This document shows positions 1 to 8,931 of a stretch of 64,000 nt of DNA, in pieces. The notes under the pieces were generated by a model. The model was given only the letters and a program-made list of their open reading frames with translations. It searched no databases and was not told the DNA's origin. Position numbers and translations under genes: made by a program. The DNA lies in assembly GCF_900114165.1 (NCBI RefSeq), contig NZ_FOSB01000001.1:124001-188000 (forward strand), read 5' to 3'. The stretch's first letter is position 1. Each line of letters starts with the position of its first letter. This DNA is from Halobacillus dabanensis. Its GTDB lineage: Bacteria; Bacillota; Bacilli; Bacillales; Halobacillaceae.

Positions 1-33
1 CATTTTCAGTATGAGTTAGCAAGGAGATATACT

Positions 34-624
34 ATGAAGAAAAACAAACCGAAATTCAAGCAAATCATCGATGCAGCTGTCGAAGTCATAGCTGAAAATG
101 GATACCACTCCTCACAGGTTTCAAAGATTGCCAAGAAAGCTGGAGTAGCTGATGGAACCATTTACCTATATTTTAAAAATAAGGAAGATATTCTCGTTTC
201 TCTATTCCAAGAGAAAATGGGGCAGTTCATAGAAAAAATCGAGCAAGAAACAACCTCTAAACAGTCAGCTGAGCAAAAACTTCTTACCCTTATTCAAACT
301 CATTTTGAGCAGTTGGCTGCTGATCATCATCTTGCGATCGTGACCCAATTAGAATTGCGTCAATCAAATAAAGAGTTGCGTCAGAAGATCAACAATGTTT
401 TGAAACGCTATCTCAATGTGATTGATCAGATCGTCGAAGAAGGTGTAGAAGAGGAGTTGTTCCGTGATGGTCTGGATCGCCGCCTCGTACGTCAGATGAT
501 TTTTGGTATGATGGATGAGACGGTGACAAACTGGGTCATGAAAGAGCAGCGTTATAACATAGTAGACCAGGCGAAAGAAGTCCATAGCTTGATCATTCAT
601 GGATTAGCCCGTACCGATCAGTGA
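34..624 (+). CDS. fadR: TetR-family fatty-acid metabolism regulator FadR
   Basis: The 196-residue protein has a TetR helix-turn-helix near residues 28-50 (KIAKKAGVADGTIYLYF) and a helical ligand-binding remainder. In B. subtilis FadR (YsiA) represses fatty-acid beta-oxidation genes and is released by long-chain acyl-CoA. The start follows an AAGGAGA ribosome site at about 21-27. It is the first complete gene here and sits 14 bases ahead of the enoyl-CoA hydratase and etfBA, the same order as in B. subtilis (lcfA-fadR-fadB-etfB-etfA). An lcfA gene, if present, lies upstream outside the window. Assignment rests on family plus synteny. Confidence 0.92.
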   Translation: MKKNKPKFKQIIDAAVEVIAENGYHSSQVSKIAKKAGVADGTIYLYFKNKEDILVSLFQEKMGQFIEKIEQETTSKQSAEQKLLTLIQTHFEQLAADHHLAIVTQLELRQSNKELRQKINNVLKRYLNVIDQIVEEGVEEELFRDGLDRRLVRQMIFGMMDETVTNWVMKEQRYNIVDQAKEVHSLIIHGLARTDQ

Positions 625-638
625 AAGGAGAAATCATT

Positions 639-1412
639 TTGTCGACATTAACTTTAGAAACGAAAGACAATGTGGCTGAAATTACGATTCAAAGCCCACC
701 TGCTAATGCATTATCTAGTACGATTTTACAGGACCTGTCCAATGAATTGGATAAGATTGAAAATGATTCTTCGGTTAAAGCCATCCTCTTGAAAGGAGAG
801 GGGAAGTTCTTTTCGGCCGGGGCAGATATTAAAGAATTCACCTCCTTACAAGGAGCAGAAGATTATCAAGGTCTCGCTGCAAAAGGACAGCAATTATTCA
901 ATAGAATTGAGAATTTCCACGTCCCGGTTATTGCGGTGATTCACGGTGCCGCTCTTGGGGGAGGTTTAGAACTTGCCATGTCCTGTCACATACGGTATGT
1001 AGCAGATGGAGCTAAATTAGGGCTTCCTGAACTTAATCTCGGTATCATACCTGGATTTGCCGGGACTCAACGATTGCCGAGACATGTGGGATCTGCCAGA
1101 GCATATGAAATGATTTTGTCTGGAACTCCAATTACAGGGGAAGAAGCGGTCCGAATCGGGCTCGCAAACCAAAGCTTCCCAGAGGAAGAACTCTTCACGA
1201 AAGCAGAACAACTCGCAAAAGCGATTGCGAAGAAAAGCGGGCCAACGATCAACCATGTTATGAAGTTGATCCCATATGCTCATACGTCACAGTTTGAAGC
1301 AGGTACCAATGCGGAGGCTGAAGCTTTTGGTGACGTATTTGGCAATGAGGATGCTAAAGAAGGCATCCAGGCTTTTATTGATAAAAGAAAACCAGAATTT
1401 AAAGATCAATAG
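639..1412 (+). CDS. fadB: Enoyl-CoA hydratase (crotonase family)
   Basis: The 257-residue crotonase hydrates trans-2-enoyl-CoA in beta-oxidation. Visible signatures are the oxyanion-hole segment FFSAGADIKEF and the region ALGGGLELAMSC followed by LGLPELNLGIIPG. The Glu of each of the last two corresponds to the catalytic pair of rat crotonase. I chose the TTG at 639 because AAAGGAGA lies 6 bases before it; the open frame extends to a GTG at 621 with no ribosome site. It belongs to the fadR-fadB-etfBA unit. B. subtilis calls this ortholog fadB (ysiB); it is not the large bifunctional E. coli FadB. Confidence 0.9.
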   Translation: MSTLTLETKDNVAEITIQSPPANALSSTILQDLSNELDKIENDSSVKAILLKGEGKFFSAGADIKEFTSLQGAEDYQGLAAKGQQLFNRIENFHVPVIAVIHGAALGGGLELAMSCHIRYVADGAKLGLPELNLGIIPGFAGTQRLPRHVGSARAYEMILSGTPITGEEAVRIGLANQSFPEEELFTKAEQLAKAIAKKSGPTINHVMKLIPYAHTSQFEAGTNAEAEAFGDVFGNEDAKEGIQAFIDKRKPEFKDQ

Positions 1413-1430
1413 ACCAGGAGGTATATACAA

Positions 1431-2204
1431 ATGAACATTTATGTTTTATTGAAAAGAACATTTGACACAGAGGAGAAAATCTCAGTGGCTAACGGGGCAA
1501 TATCAGATGATGGAGCGGAATACATCATCAACCCTTATGACGAATATGCTGTGGAAGAAGCTATCAATATCCGTGATGAGCACGGAGGAGAAGTGACTGT
1601 GGTAACTATCGGGGAAGAGGATGCAGAGAAGCAGCTCCGAACAGCGCTTGCAATGGGAGCAGATAAAGCTGTATTAATTAATACAGAGGATGACCTTGAA
1701 GAAGGGGATCAATTTACAACTGTGAAAATCTTAGAAGCGTTTTTCGAAGATAAAGAAGTCGATATTATTCTTGGGGGTAATGTAGCTATCGATGAAGCTA
1801 GTGGGCAGGTCGGCCCCCGGTTAGCAGAACGACTTGATATGCCGTGTGTAACGACAATTACTGATATAAAAATTGATGGGACAACAGTCAGCATCGAGAG
1901 AGATGTAGAAGGTGATGTAGAAAAAGTTGAGACCTCACTTCCGCTATTAGTGACATGTCAACAGGGTCTTAATGAGCCGAGATATCCTTCCCTACCAGGA
2001 ATTATGAAAGCGAAGAAGAAGCCGCTCGATGAACTGGAAATCGATGATCTGGATCTTGATGAAGATGAGGTAGAACCAAAAACGAAGACTACTGAAGTTT
2101 TCCTTCCACCTGAAAAAGAAGCAGGAAAAGTGCTAGAAGGGGAAGTTGACGAACAGGTGAAAGAGCTTGTTTCATTATTGAAAACGGAAGCTAAAGTACT
2201 GTAA
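1431..2204 (+). CDS. etfB: Electron transfer flavoprotein beta subunit
   Basis: The 257-residue protein matches EtfB over its full length, including the conserved opening MNIYVLLKRTFDTEEK and the AMGADKAVLI and GGNVAIDEASGQVGPRLAE segments of the adenine-nucleotide alpha-hydrolase-like fold. With EtfA it forms the FAD-containing heterodimer that takes electrons from acyl-CoA dehydrogenases and passes them to the quinone pool. An AGGAGG site precedes the ATG. It lies 18 bases after fadB and 27 bases before etfA, so the three are probably cotranscribed. Confidence 0.95.
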   Translation: MNIYVLLKRTFDTEEKISVANGAISDDGAEYIINPYDEYAVEEAINIRDEHGGEVTVVTIGEEDAEKQLRTALAMGADKAVLINTEDDLEEGDQFTTVKILEAFFEDKEVDIILGGNVAIDEASGQVGPRLAERLDMPCVTTITDIKIDGTTVSIERDVEGDVEKVETSLPLLVTCQQGLNEPRYPSLPGIMKAKKKPLDELEIDDLDLDEDEVEPKTKTTEVFLPPEKEAGKVLEGEVDEQVKELVSLLKTEAKVL

Positions 2205-2231
2205 ATAGATAAGGGGAAAGGAGAAATCGTT

Positions 2232-3212
2232 ATGAGTAAAAAAGTATTGGTAATCGGAGAGTCTAGGGAAGGGGCCCTGCGTAACGTTACATTTGAGGCG
2301 ATAGCAGCTGCAAATATTGTAAGTGACGGAGGAGAAGTCGTCGGTGTATTATGTGGTGATGGTGATTTGAGTCAGATGGGGCAGGAGATGGTCTATCACG
2401 GTGCTGCTCGTGTTATCACTATTTCAAACCCGGAATTGAAAACGTATACATCGGATGGTTATAGTCAGGCAGTATATCAGGTGATCCAGGATGAGTCACC
2501 TGAAGGGATTATCATGGGGCACACGGCGATCGGAAAAGACTTGACTCCTAAACTAGCAAGTAAGTTAGAATCTGGTTTGATATCAGACGCTACAGAGTTA
2601 GTCGTGGATGGCGGAAATGTTGTATTTACTAGACCGATCTATTCCGGGAAAGCATTCGAGAAAAAAGAAATTACAGACGGTTTAGTCTTTGCTACTATTC
2701 GTCCAAATAACATCCCGGCTTTGAACAGGGATGATTCCTTAGCAGGTTCTGTGTCAGAAAAAGAAGTGGAAATTTCAAATATCCGAACGATTATCAAAGA
2801 TGTTCTCCGCAAGTCCTCCGATGGGGTTGACCTTTCTGAAGCTAAAGTGATTGTTGCAGGAGGGCGAGGGGTTAAAAGCTCAGAAGGATTCGAACCATTG
2901 GAAAAGCTTGCAGAAGTTCTTGGAGGAACGGTCGGTGCTTCTCGCGGAGCTTGTGATGCTGGTTATTGTGACTATTCCTTGCAAATCGGTCAAACTGGTA
3001 AAGTCGTCACACCGGACTTATATATAGCTTGTGGAATTTCCGGAGCCATCCAGCACCTTGCTGGAATGTCCAATTCTAAAATTATTGTAGCTATTAACAA
3101 AGACCCAGAAGCGAATATCTTTAATGTAGCAGATTATGGAATTGTCGGAGACCTATTCGACGTTGTTCCTAAATTAATTGAACAAATCAAAGAAATAAAA
3201 GTCAACGCGTAG
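2232..3212 (+). CDS. etfA: Electron transfer flavoprotein alpha subunit
   Basis: The 326-residue EtfA has the N-terminal alpha/beta domain and a C-terminal FAD-binding domain, recognised from the [40 protein letters not shown] and [14 protein letters not shown] segments. It partners with EtfB in beta-oxidation electron transfer. AAAGGAG precedes the ATG. It is the last gene of the fad/etf operon, closed by a strong hairpin terminator immediately downstream. Confidence 0.96.
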   Translation: MSKKVLVIGESREGALRNVTFEAIAAANIVSDGGEVVGVLCGDGDLSQMGQEMVYHGAARVITISNPELKTYTSDGYSQAVYQVIQDESPEGIIMGHTAIGKDLTPKLASKLESGLISDATELVVDGGNVVFTRPIYSGKAFEKKEITDGLVFATIRPNNIPALNRDDSLAGSVSEKEVEISNIRTIIKDVLRKSSDGVDLSEAKVIVAGGRGVKSSEGFEPLEKLAEVLGGTVGASRGACDAGYCDYSLQIGQTGKVVTPDLYIACGISGAIQHLAGMSNSKIIVAINKDPEANIFNVADYGIVGDLFDVVPKLIEQIKEIKVNA

Positions 3213-3216
3213 TTAA

Positions 3217-3251
3217 AAGGCCGAAGCCAAATATTTGGCTTCGGCCTTATT
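3217..3251 (+). terminator. Rho-independent terminator after etfA
   Basis: AAGGCCGAAGCCAAA and TTTGGCTTCGGCCTT form an almost perfect hairpin around a TA-rich centre, 5 bases after the etfA stop. It ends the fadR-fadB-etfBA transcript. Confidence 0.9.
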
Positions 3252-3302
3252 ACATGTTTAAATAAGGTATAAACAAATTGTTAGTCACTAAAAATAGATA
3301 GT

Positions 3303-3310
3303 GATATACT
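3303..3310 (+). promoter_or_regulatory. Probable sigmaA extended -10 for trxA
   Basis: TGATATACT gives an extended -10 (TGn plus TATACT) about 36 bases before the trxA ATG. The -35 is poor. The site lies between the etfA terminator and trxA, so trxA has its own promoter. Confidence 0.5.
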
Positions 3311-3345
3311 CTTAACAGACTAAAAGGTCGAGGAGGAATTATAGA

Positions 3346-3660
3346 ATGGCAATTGTAAAAGCAACTGATCAAAACTTTACAGAAGAAACTAATCAAGGTC
3401 TTGTCCTAGCTGACTTTTGGGCACCATGGTGTGGTCCTTGTAAGATGATTGCTCCTGTATTGGAAGAACTAGATGCAGAAATGAGTGATCAAGTTAAAAT
3501 CGTCAAGTTGGACGTAGATGAAAACCAAGAGACAGCAGGGAAATTCGGTGTTATGAGTATTCCGACATTGCTGCTTTTCAAAGACGGTCAAGTAGTAGAC
3601 CAAGTCATTGGTTTCCAACCAAAAGAAGCTTTAGCTGAACTAATCTCCAAACATTCCTAA
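3346..3660 (+). CDS. trxA: Thioredoxin
   Basis: The 104-residue thioredoxin has the redox motif WCGPC with Cys29 and Cys32, and the cis-proline segment MSIPTLLLF. It is a cytosolic disulfide reductant for ribonucleotide reductase and other targets and is recycled by thioredoxin reductase. The length is standard. A GAGGAGG site precedes the ATG. It is monocistronic, set between two terminators, as in B. subtilis, where trxA lies between etfA and uvrC. Confidence 0.97.
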   Translation: MAIVKATDQNFTEETNQGLVLADFWAPWCGPCKMIAPVLEELDAEMSDQVKIVKLDVDENQETAGKFGVMSIPTLLLFKDGQVVDQVIGFQPKEALAELISKHS

Positions 3661-3678
3661 TTTGGTCTGTTCAGTATT

Positions 3679-3707
3679 AGCCGCGTTGCCTTGCAGCGCG
3701 GCTTTTA
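3679..3707 (+). terminator. Terminator after trxA
   Basis: AGCCGCG and CGCGGCT close a short loop (TTGCCTTGCAG) followed by TTTTAT. It lies 19 bases past the trxA stop. Confidence 0.85.
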
Positions 3708-3762
3708 TCATCTTTTAAAGTGTTAAATATGTTAAATCCACCCTAAGGAGGAACAACAAAAT

Positions 3763-3801
3763 TTGGCTCTAAACTTTAATTTGAAGATATCGAGATCTTA
3801 A
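3763..3801 (+). CDS. Possible 12-codon leader ORF upstream of uvrC
   Basis: A strong AAGGAGG sequence at 3745-3751 is not followed by any annotated gene. The only ORF it could serve starts at TTG 3763 and encodes MALNFNLKISRS. Its stop codon lies inside the 5' arm of a 10-bp inverted repeat (3797-3806 with 3837-3846). The 11-base spacing is long. It could be a leader peptide for uvrC or a gene remnant; B. subtilis has no such ORF known to me here. Confidence 0.3.
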   Translation: MALNFNLKISRS

Positions 3802-3846
3802 GCAACTTCTTGCGTCTACACATATCCACTCGAGGCGTTGCTTAAG
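3797..3846 (+). repeat. Inverted repeat in the uvrC leader
   Basis: CTTAAGCAAC at 3797-3806 is perfectly complementary to GTTGCTTAAG at 3837-3846 with a 30-base loop. No T-run follows, so it is not an obvious terminator. It ends 82 bases before uvrC. Confidence 0.6.
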
Positions 3847-3928
3847 TTTATCGTGTTGTGTCTGCTATCTAATCTGTTGTTGTGGTACTTTCAATAAATA
3901 AACTTCTCAAGTGATGGAGTGAATCCAA

Positions 3929-5725
3929 ATGAATTCGACAATCAAAGAGAAACTGGCAGTACTGCCGGATCAACCAGGCTGTTACTTGATGAAAGACAAA
4001 AATGGAACAGTCATATATGTAGGGAAATCTAAAGTATTGAAAAATCGGGTCCGCTCTTATTTTACAGGAGCCCATGATGGTAAAACTCAGCGACTTGTCC
4101 GTGAAATCCTGGACTTTGAATATATAGTAACAACCTCAGAAATTGAAGCATTAATTCTCGAAATGAATTTGATAAAAAAATATGACCCTAAATACAATGT
4201 ATTACTAAAAGACGATAAAACATACCCATATTTGAAAGTGACGGCGGAACGTCACCCGAGATTAATCGTGACAAGGAATGTGAAAAAGGATAAAGGGAAA
4301 TATTTCGGGCCATATCCTAACGTCATTGCTGCAAGGGAAACGAAAAAACTTTTGGACCGCTTGTATCCATTGCGGAAATGTAACACAATGCCTGATCGAG
4401 TTTGTCTTTATTATCATATGCATCAATGTCTAGGGCCTTGTGAGTATACAGTTTCCAAAGAAACGAATGAAGAAATTGTCCAAAACATTACCTCATTCCT
4501 TAACGGTGGCCACACGGAGATAAAAAAAGATTTAAAAAAACGCATGCTAGAAGCTTCCGAAGAACTGGATTTTGAACGCGCTAAGGAACTGAGAGATCAA
4601 ATCGAACATATTGAATCCGTAATGGAACAACAGAAGATGACAATGAACGATCAGGTCGACCGGGATGTTTTCGGTTATTCTTATGATAAAGGATGGATGT
4701 GTGTCCAGGTTTTCTTTGTTCGCCAAGGGAAATTGATTGAACGTGATGTCGCACTATTTCCATTCTTTGATGATCCAGAAGAGACATTCATTAGTTATAT
4801 TGGTCGTTTTTATCTGCACCAGAATCATCCGTATCCTAAACAAGTGCTCGTCCCGGTAGCTACAGATGTCAATGTTCTCGAAGGAGCTTTAGATACGAAA
4901 GTTATGATTCCAATGAGGGGGAGAAAGAAAGAACTGGTCGAACTTGCTATGAAGAATGCGAAAATATCTTTAGAAGAGAAATTCGCTCTGATTGAAAGGG
5001 ATGAAGAACGGACGATTAAGGCAGTAGAATCTCTAGGAAATCATCTTCATATTGAGACACCTCATCGTATAGAGGCATTTGATAACTCGAATATTCAAGG
5101 AGCGGACCCCGTTTCTGCGATGGTCGTCTTCATTGATGGTAAACCTGATAAAAAGGAGTACCGAAAATATAAGGTACGGGATGTGGAAGGGCCGGATGAT
5201 TACGAGACGATGAGAGAAGTGGTCCGACGAAGGTACAAACGTGTCTTGAAGGAAGATTTACCACTTCCGGATTTGATTGTGGTCGACGGAGGGAAAGGTC
5301 AAATGACAGCTGCTCTGGATGTACTCGAAAATGAGCTGGGAATCGATGTCCCTCTATGTGGGCTGGCCAAAGATGATAAACACAAAACCAGCGAATTATT
5401 ATACGGAGACCCACCTGGCCCCGTGGATTTTGACCGACAATCGCAAGAGTTTTACCTTGTGCAAAGGATTCAAGATGAGGTTCACCGGTTTGCCATTTCC
5501 TTTCACCGTCAGCTAAGAGGAAAAGGGGCAATTCAATCAGAACTCGATAGTATACCAGGGGTAGGAGAGAAAAGGCGGCGGCTATTGCTCCGGCATTTTA
5601 AGTCAGTAGCTGAAATTAAGAATGCCTCTATTGGTGATATTACACGATTAGGTGTACCAGAGCCTGTTGCGAATACAATATTAATTCATTTGAATCAAAA
5701 TCAAGAAGAACCAGCTGAAGAATGA
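3929..5725 (+). CDS. uvrC: Excinuclease ABC subunit C
   Basis: The 598-residue nuclease makes both incisions in nucleotide excision repair after UvrA-UvrB has loaded at damage. The GIY-YIG domain is at residues 15-35 ([10 protein letters not shown] then IYVGKSK). A UVR motif for UvrB contact is near 200-240. The RNase H-like second nuclease domain carries [13 protein letters not shown] and [12 protein letters not shown]-terminal helix-hairpin-helix pair contains [14 protein letters not shown]. Length equals B. subtilis UvrC. The ATG follows a GGAGTGA site. In B. subtilis lysC follows, but here the next gene is yslB on the other strand. Confidence 0.97.
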   Translation: MNSTIKEKLAVLPDQPGCYLMKDKNGTVIYVGKSKVLKNRVRSYFTGAHDGKTQRLVREILDFEYIVTTSEIEALILEMNLIKKYDPKYNVLLKDDKTYPYLKVTAERHPRLIVTRNVKKDKGKYFGPYPNVIAARETKKLLDRLYPLRKCNTMPDRVCLYYHMHQCLGPCEYTVSKETNEEIVQNITSFLNGGHTEIKKDLKKRMLEASEELDFERAKELRDQIEHIESVMEQQKMTMNDQVDRDVFGYSYDKGWMCVQVFFVRQGKLIERDVALFPFFDDPEETFISYIGRFYLHQNHPYPKQVLVPVATDVNVLEGALDTKVMIPMRGRKKELVELAMKNAKISLEEKFALIERDEERTIKAVESLGNHLHIETPHRIEAFDNSNIQGADPVSAMVVFIDGKPDKKEYRKYKVRDVEGPDDYETMREVVRRRYKRVLKEDLPLPDLIVVDGGKGQMTAALDVLENELGIDVPLCGLAKDDKHKTSELLYGDPPGPVDFDRQSQEFYLVQRIQDEVHRFAISFHRQLRGKGAIQSELDSIPGVGEKRRRLLLRHFKSVAEIKNASIGDITRLGVPEPVANTILIHLNQNQEEPAEE

Positions 5726-5755
5726 CAGCTGGTTCTTTCATTACCATATATTTTT

Positions 5756-6190
5756 TCAACCTTTTAGGGCTTTGATTTCCACAAGATTTTCTTTCTTATT
5801 TTTCTCTTCAAAACACTCATATGTATTTTCGGTAAGATTATGGATTATTTCAGCTAAAAAACCACATTCAAGTCGAAAGTCTATCTCAAATAATTTCTGG
5901 TTCAATCGCTTCTCTATTATATGGCCGGTCAATATAAAGTTCATCTCTTTCTTTTTTTCTTTTACTAAAGTGAGGTCTCCCCATCCCATATACTGAAAAA
6001 ACTCATACAGCTCTTCAAAAGAGTGGATTTCTGTCTGTCTCGCCATGTTTTTCCCCATATAATAAAGGAGATAAGGAGCATCCTTCCCCAAAAAATCGGG
6101 AAGGGTGTAATAACGCATCAGGTCAAACCCGGCTCCTGCCCCTACAAGCGATGAAATGTTGCTAGTTGTTAACTTAGTAGATTCTTTCAA
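5756..6190 (-). CDS. yslB: YslB-family protein (DUF2507)
   Basis: The 144-residue protein resembles B. subtilis YslB, which sits between lysC and sdhC. Its sequence features are the run ISSLVGAGAGFDLMRYYTLPDFLGKDAPYLLYYMGKNMAR and a C-terminal extension rich in Glu and Lys. The family shares the fold of 4-vinyl-reductase-like small-molecule sensors, but the function is unknown. Its TTG start at 6190 follows AAAGGA on the minus strand. A promoter with TTGCAC and GATAAT hexamers lies just upstream. It is convergent with uvrC. Confidence 0.8.
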   Translation of the reverse strand: MKESTKLTTSNISSLVGAGAGFDLMRYYTLPDFLGKDAPYLLYYMGKNMARQTEIHSFEELYEFFQYMGWGDLTLVKEKKKEMNFILTGHIIEKRLNQKLFEIDFRLECGFLAEIIHNLTENTYECFEEKNKKENLVEIKALKG

Positions 6191-6214
6191 AACGCTCAGT
6201 CCTTTCTATCCCTT

Positions 6215-6243
6215 ATTATCACTCGAATTGGGGATTGGTGCAA
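6215..6243 (-). promoter_or_regulatory. Probable sigmaA promoter of yslB
   Basis: On the minus strand TTGCAC (6243-6238) is separated by 17 bases from GATAAT (6220-6215), about 25 bases before the yslB start. Confidence 0.5.
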
Positions 6244-6311
6244 TAATAATTGTTCCTTTTTAGAGAAAGGAAATAAATGTGTATTTTTGAGCATTTTATA
6301 AACTTGCTTTC

Positions 6312-6340
6312 TTGACGCTCCTGCGGGATAGAAGTACAAT
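6312..6340 (+). promoter_or_regulatory. sigmaA promoter of sdhCAB
   Basis: TTGACG at 6312-6317, a 17-base spacer and TACAAT at 6335-6340 form a strong vegetative promoter. It leaves an untranslated leader of about 130 bases before sdhC. Confidence 0.75.
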
Positions 6341-6413
6341 AAATATGTCACAAATTGTACATTGGTCAGACGATTTAGGAAAGAGGGGCTTTTCCTATTA
6401 TTTTTACGCTTTA

Positions 6414-6427
6414 TTAAAGCGCTTAAC
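6414..6427 (+). promoter_or_regulatory. Candidate CcpA cre site in the sdh leader
   Basis: TTAAAGCGCTTAAC has the AAGCGCTT core of catabolite-responsive elements and matches 11 of 14 positions of TGWAANCGNTNWCA. It lies about 70 bases downstream of the predicted transcript start, a roadblock position. B. subtilis sdh is repressed by glucose; use of this site is inferred. Confidence 0.4.
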
Positions 6428-6478
6428 TGTCTGAAAAATGTTCATATTCAAACTGTTAACATCTTGAGGGGGGTAAAT

Positions 6479-7099
6479 ATGGCGGGAACACGAGGATACG
6501 TCAATCGAAGACTGCATTCACTTTTGGGAGTAATTCCAATCGGGATCTTCTTGATCCAGCACTTGACCGTTAACTTCTTTGCAACACGTGGTCCAGAAGC
6601 ATTTAACGCAGCAGCTCATTTTATGGAGAGCTTGCCATATCGTTATGTACTGGAGACTTTCATTATTTTTTTACCACTGTTGTTTCATGCCATCTATGGA
6701 GTGTATATTGCATTCACAGCTAAAAGTAACCTATCGAACTTCGGCTACTTCAGGAATTGGATGTTTATTTTCCAACGGATTACTGGAATCATTACACTCA
6801 TATTTATTGCTTGGCATGTATGGGAAACGAGGATTGCCATTGGCTTCGGCTGGGCTGAGTTGAACTATCAGCTAATGGAAGGCATCCTTACTGAACCTTT
6901 CTTTTTCTGGTTCTACATAGTAGGGGTCATTTCGACTACGTTCCACTTTTCTAATGGTTTATGGTCGTTCTTTGTCAGCTGGGGTATCACAGTTTCACCT
7001 CGCTCACAAAAGATCATGACTTATGCAAGTATCATTATCTTCCTGGCGATTTCTTATGTCGGTGTCCGTACGCTGATCCAATTCGCATACGGTATATAA
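6479..7099 (+). CDS. sdhC: Succinate dehydrogenase cytochrome b558 subunit
   Basis: The 206-residue integral membrane anchor has about five transmembrane helices. It binds heme b through histidines such as those in HLTVNFF, LFHAIYGVY, IAWHVWE and TTFHFSNGLWSF, and passes electrons from the SdhAB arm to menaquinone. I start it at ATG 6479 after GAGGGGGG, where the product begins MAGTRGYVNRRLHSLLG. The frame is open upstream to 6362, but that segment lacks a ribosome site. First gene of sdhCAB, with sdhA 65 bases downstream. Confidence 0.95.
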   Translation: MAGTRGYVNRRLHSLLGVIPIGIFLIQHLTVNFFATRGPEAFNAAAHFMESLPYRYVLETFIIFLPLLFHAIYGVYIAFTAKSNLSNFGYFRNWMFIFQRITGIITLIFIAWHVWETRIAIGFGWAELNYQLMEGILTEPFFFWFYIVGVISTTFHFSNGLWSFFVSWGITVSPRSQKIMTYASIIIFLAISYVGVRTLIQFAYGI

Positions 7100-7164
7100 T
7101 CTTTTTTAATCATTGTAAGTTCAATACGTAGATTTTTTAGTATTCAAGGGAGTGAGCTTCAATC

Positions 7165-8916
7165 ATGACAAATCGGAATATTGTTGTTGTCGGCGGTGGT
7201 TTAGCCGGTCTTATGGCAACAATTAAAGCAGCAGAACAAGGGGTTCACGTGGATCTTCTTTCCATTGTTCCTGTTAAGCGTTCTCACTCTGTATGTGCTC
7301 AAGGTGGAATTAACGGGGCAGTCAATACAAAAGGGGAAGGCGATTCTCCATGGGAACATTTTGATGATACAGTATATGGAGGAGATTTCTTAGCAAACCA
7401 GCCCCCTGTTAAGGCGATGTGTGAAGCAGCGCCGGGAATTATCCACCTACTCGATCGTATGGGGGTCATGTTCAACCGGACTCCGGAAGGTTTGCTTGAC
7501 TTCCGACGCTTTGGTGGAACTCAGCACCACCGCACGGCTTTCGCTGGTGCAACTACTGGTCAGCAATTGCTTTATGCTTTGGACGAGCAGGTTCGTCGTC
7601 ATGAAGTAAATGGTTTGGTAACTAAATATGAAAACTGGGAGTTTTTATCTGCGATCGTCGATGACAAAGGCGTCGGACGGGGAATCGTGGGCCAAAATCT
7701 AAGTGACCATGAAATCAAAGCATTTCCTGCAGATGCGGTAATTATGGCTACGGGTGGTCCTGGTATCATTTTTGGTAAATCAACGAACTCTGTCATTAAT
7801 ACAGGTTCTGCAGCTGGTGCTCTTTATCAACAAGGGGTCGATTATGCAAATGGTGAATTCATTCAGATTCACCCTACAGCGATCCCAGGAGATGATAAGC
7901 TGCGCTTAATGAGTGAGTCTGCTCGTGGTGAAGGTGGCCGAGTATGGACATACAAAGATGGGGAGCCGTGGTACTTCCTAGAAGAAAAATATCCTGCATA
8001 TGGAAACCTGGTACCACGTGATATCGCTACTCGTGAAATCTTTGATGTATGTGTCAATCAAAAACTAGGAATTAACGGCGAGAACATGGTTTATCTGGAC
8101 TTATCTCATAAAGACCCTAAAGAGTTGGATGTTAAACTTGGTGGAATCATTGAAATTTACGAGAAATTCGTTGGGGATGATCCTAAAAAAGTACCAATGA
8201 AGATTTTCCCAGCCGTACACTACTCAATGGGTGGTATGTGGGTTGATTATGATCAGATGACCAATATCCCTGGAATTTTTGCTGCAGGCGAATGTGATTA
8301 TACCCAACATGGTGGGAATAGGCTTGGAGCGAACTCTCTCTTATCTTCTATTTATGGCGGTATGGTCGCTGGTCCGAATGCAGTCAAGTATACAGAAGGT
8401 TTGGAAACAATTTCAGATGACATGACTTCTGCTCTGTTCGATGAAAAAGTGAAAGAAGAGCAAGCCAAATTTGAAGAGATCCTTAACATGGATGGCGAAG
8501 AAAACGCTTATCAAATTCATAAAGAACTAGGTGAATGGATGACGGATAATGTTACAGTTGTCCGTGAAAATGAGAAACTTCTAAAAACGGATGAGAAGAT
8601 CTTAGAATTGATGGATCGTTATAAAAACATTAATATCAATGATACTTCTCGTTGGAGCAACCAGGGAGCCATGTTCACACGTCAACTTTGGAACATGCTT
8701 CAATTGGCTCGTGTCATTACGCAGGGGGCGTATAACCGGAATGAAAGTCGCGGTGCTCACTATAAACCTGAATTCCCTGAACGTAATGATGAAGAATGGT
8801 TGAAGACGACGGTTGCTAGTTATGATAAAGAAAATAACAAACCTGTCTTCCGTTATGACGAAGTCGATACATCCTTAATCGAGCCTCGTAAACGTGACTA
8901 CTCGAAAAGTAAATAA
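7165..8916 (+). CDS. sdhA: Succinate dehydrogenase flavoprotein subunit
   Basis: The 583-residue flavoprotein oxidises succinate to fumarate. The FAD-binding motif VVVGGGLAGLMATIKAAE is at residues 6-23, the covalent-flavin His segment SHSVCAQGGINGA near 45, the catalytic ESARGEGGRVW region near 252 and GGNRLGANSLLS near 385. Length is normal for the Gram-positive type-B enzyme. A GGGAGTGAG site precedes the ATG. Second gene of sdhCAB, followed by sdhB after 15 bases. Confidence 0.97.
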   Translation: MTNRNIVVVGGGLAGLMATIKAAEQGVHVDLLSIVPVKRSHSVCAQGGINGAVNTKGEGDSPWEHFDDTVYGGDFLANQPPVKAMCEAAPGIIHLLDRMGVMFNRTPEGLLDFRRFGGTQHHRTAFAGATTGQQLLYALDEQVRRHEVNGLVTKYENWEFLSAIVDDKGVGRGIVGQNLSDHEIKAFPADAVIMATGGPGIIFGKSTNSVINTGSAAGALYQQGVDYANGEFIQIHPTAIPGDDKLRLMSESARGEGGRVWTYKDGEPWYFLEEKYPAYGNLVPRDIATREIFDVCVNQKLGINGENMVYLDLSHKDPKELDVKLGGIIEIYEKFVGDDPKKVPMKIFPAVHYSMGGMWVDYDQMTNIPGIFAAGECDYTQHGGNRLGANSLLSSIYGGMVAGPNAVKYTEGLETISDDMTSALFDEKVKEEQAKFEEILNMDGEENAYQIHKELGEWMTDNVTVVRENEKLLKTDEKILELMDRYKNININDTSRWSNQGAMFTRQLWNMLQLARVITQGAYNRNESRGAHYKPEFPERNDEEWLKTTVASYDKENNKPVFRYDEVDTSLIEPRKRDYSKSK

Positions 8917-8931
8917 AAGGAGGTAACGATC

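Noticed and set aside
5130-5531. Long minus-strand frames inside uvrC, valS and other genes
   Set aside because: They are antisense shadows of well-supported genes and have no family features.
6362-6478. N-terminal extension of sdhC from 6362
   Set aside because: The start TTG has no ribosome site and the extension covers the leader and the cre-like site; ATG 6479 has GAGGGGGG and the normal SdhC N-terminus.
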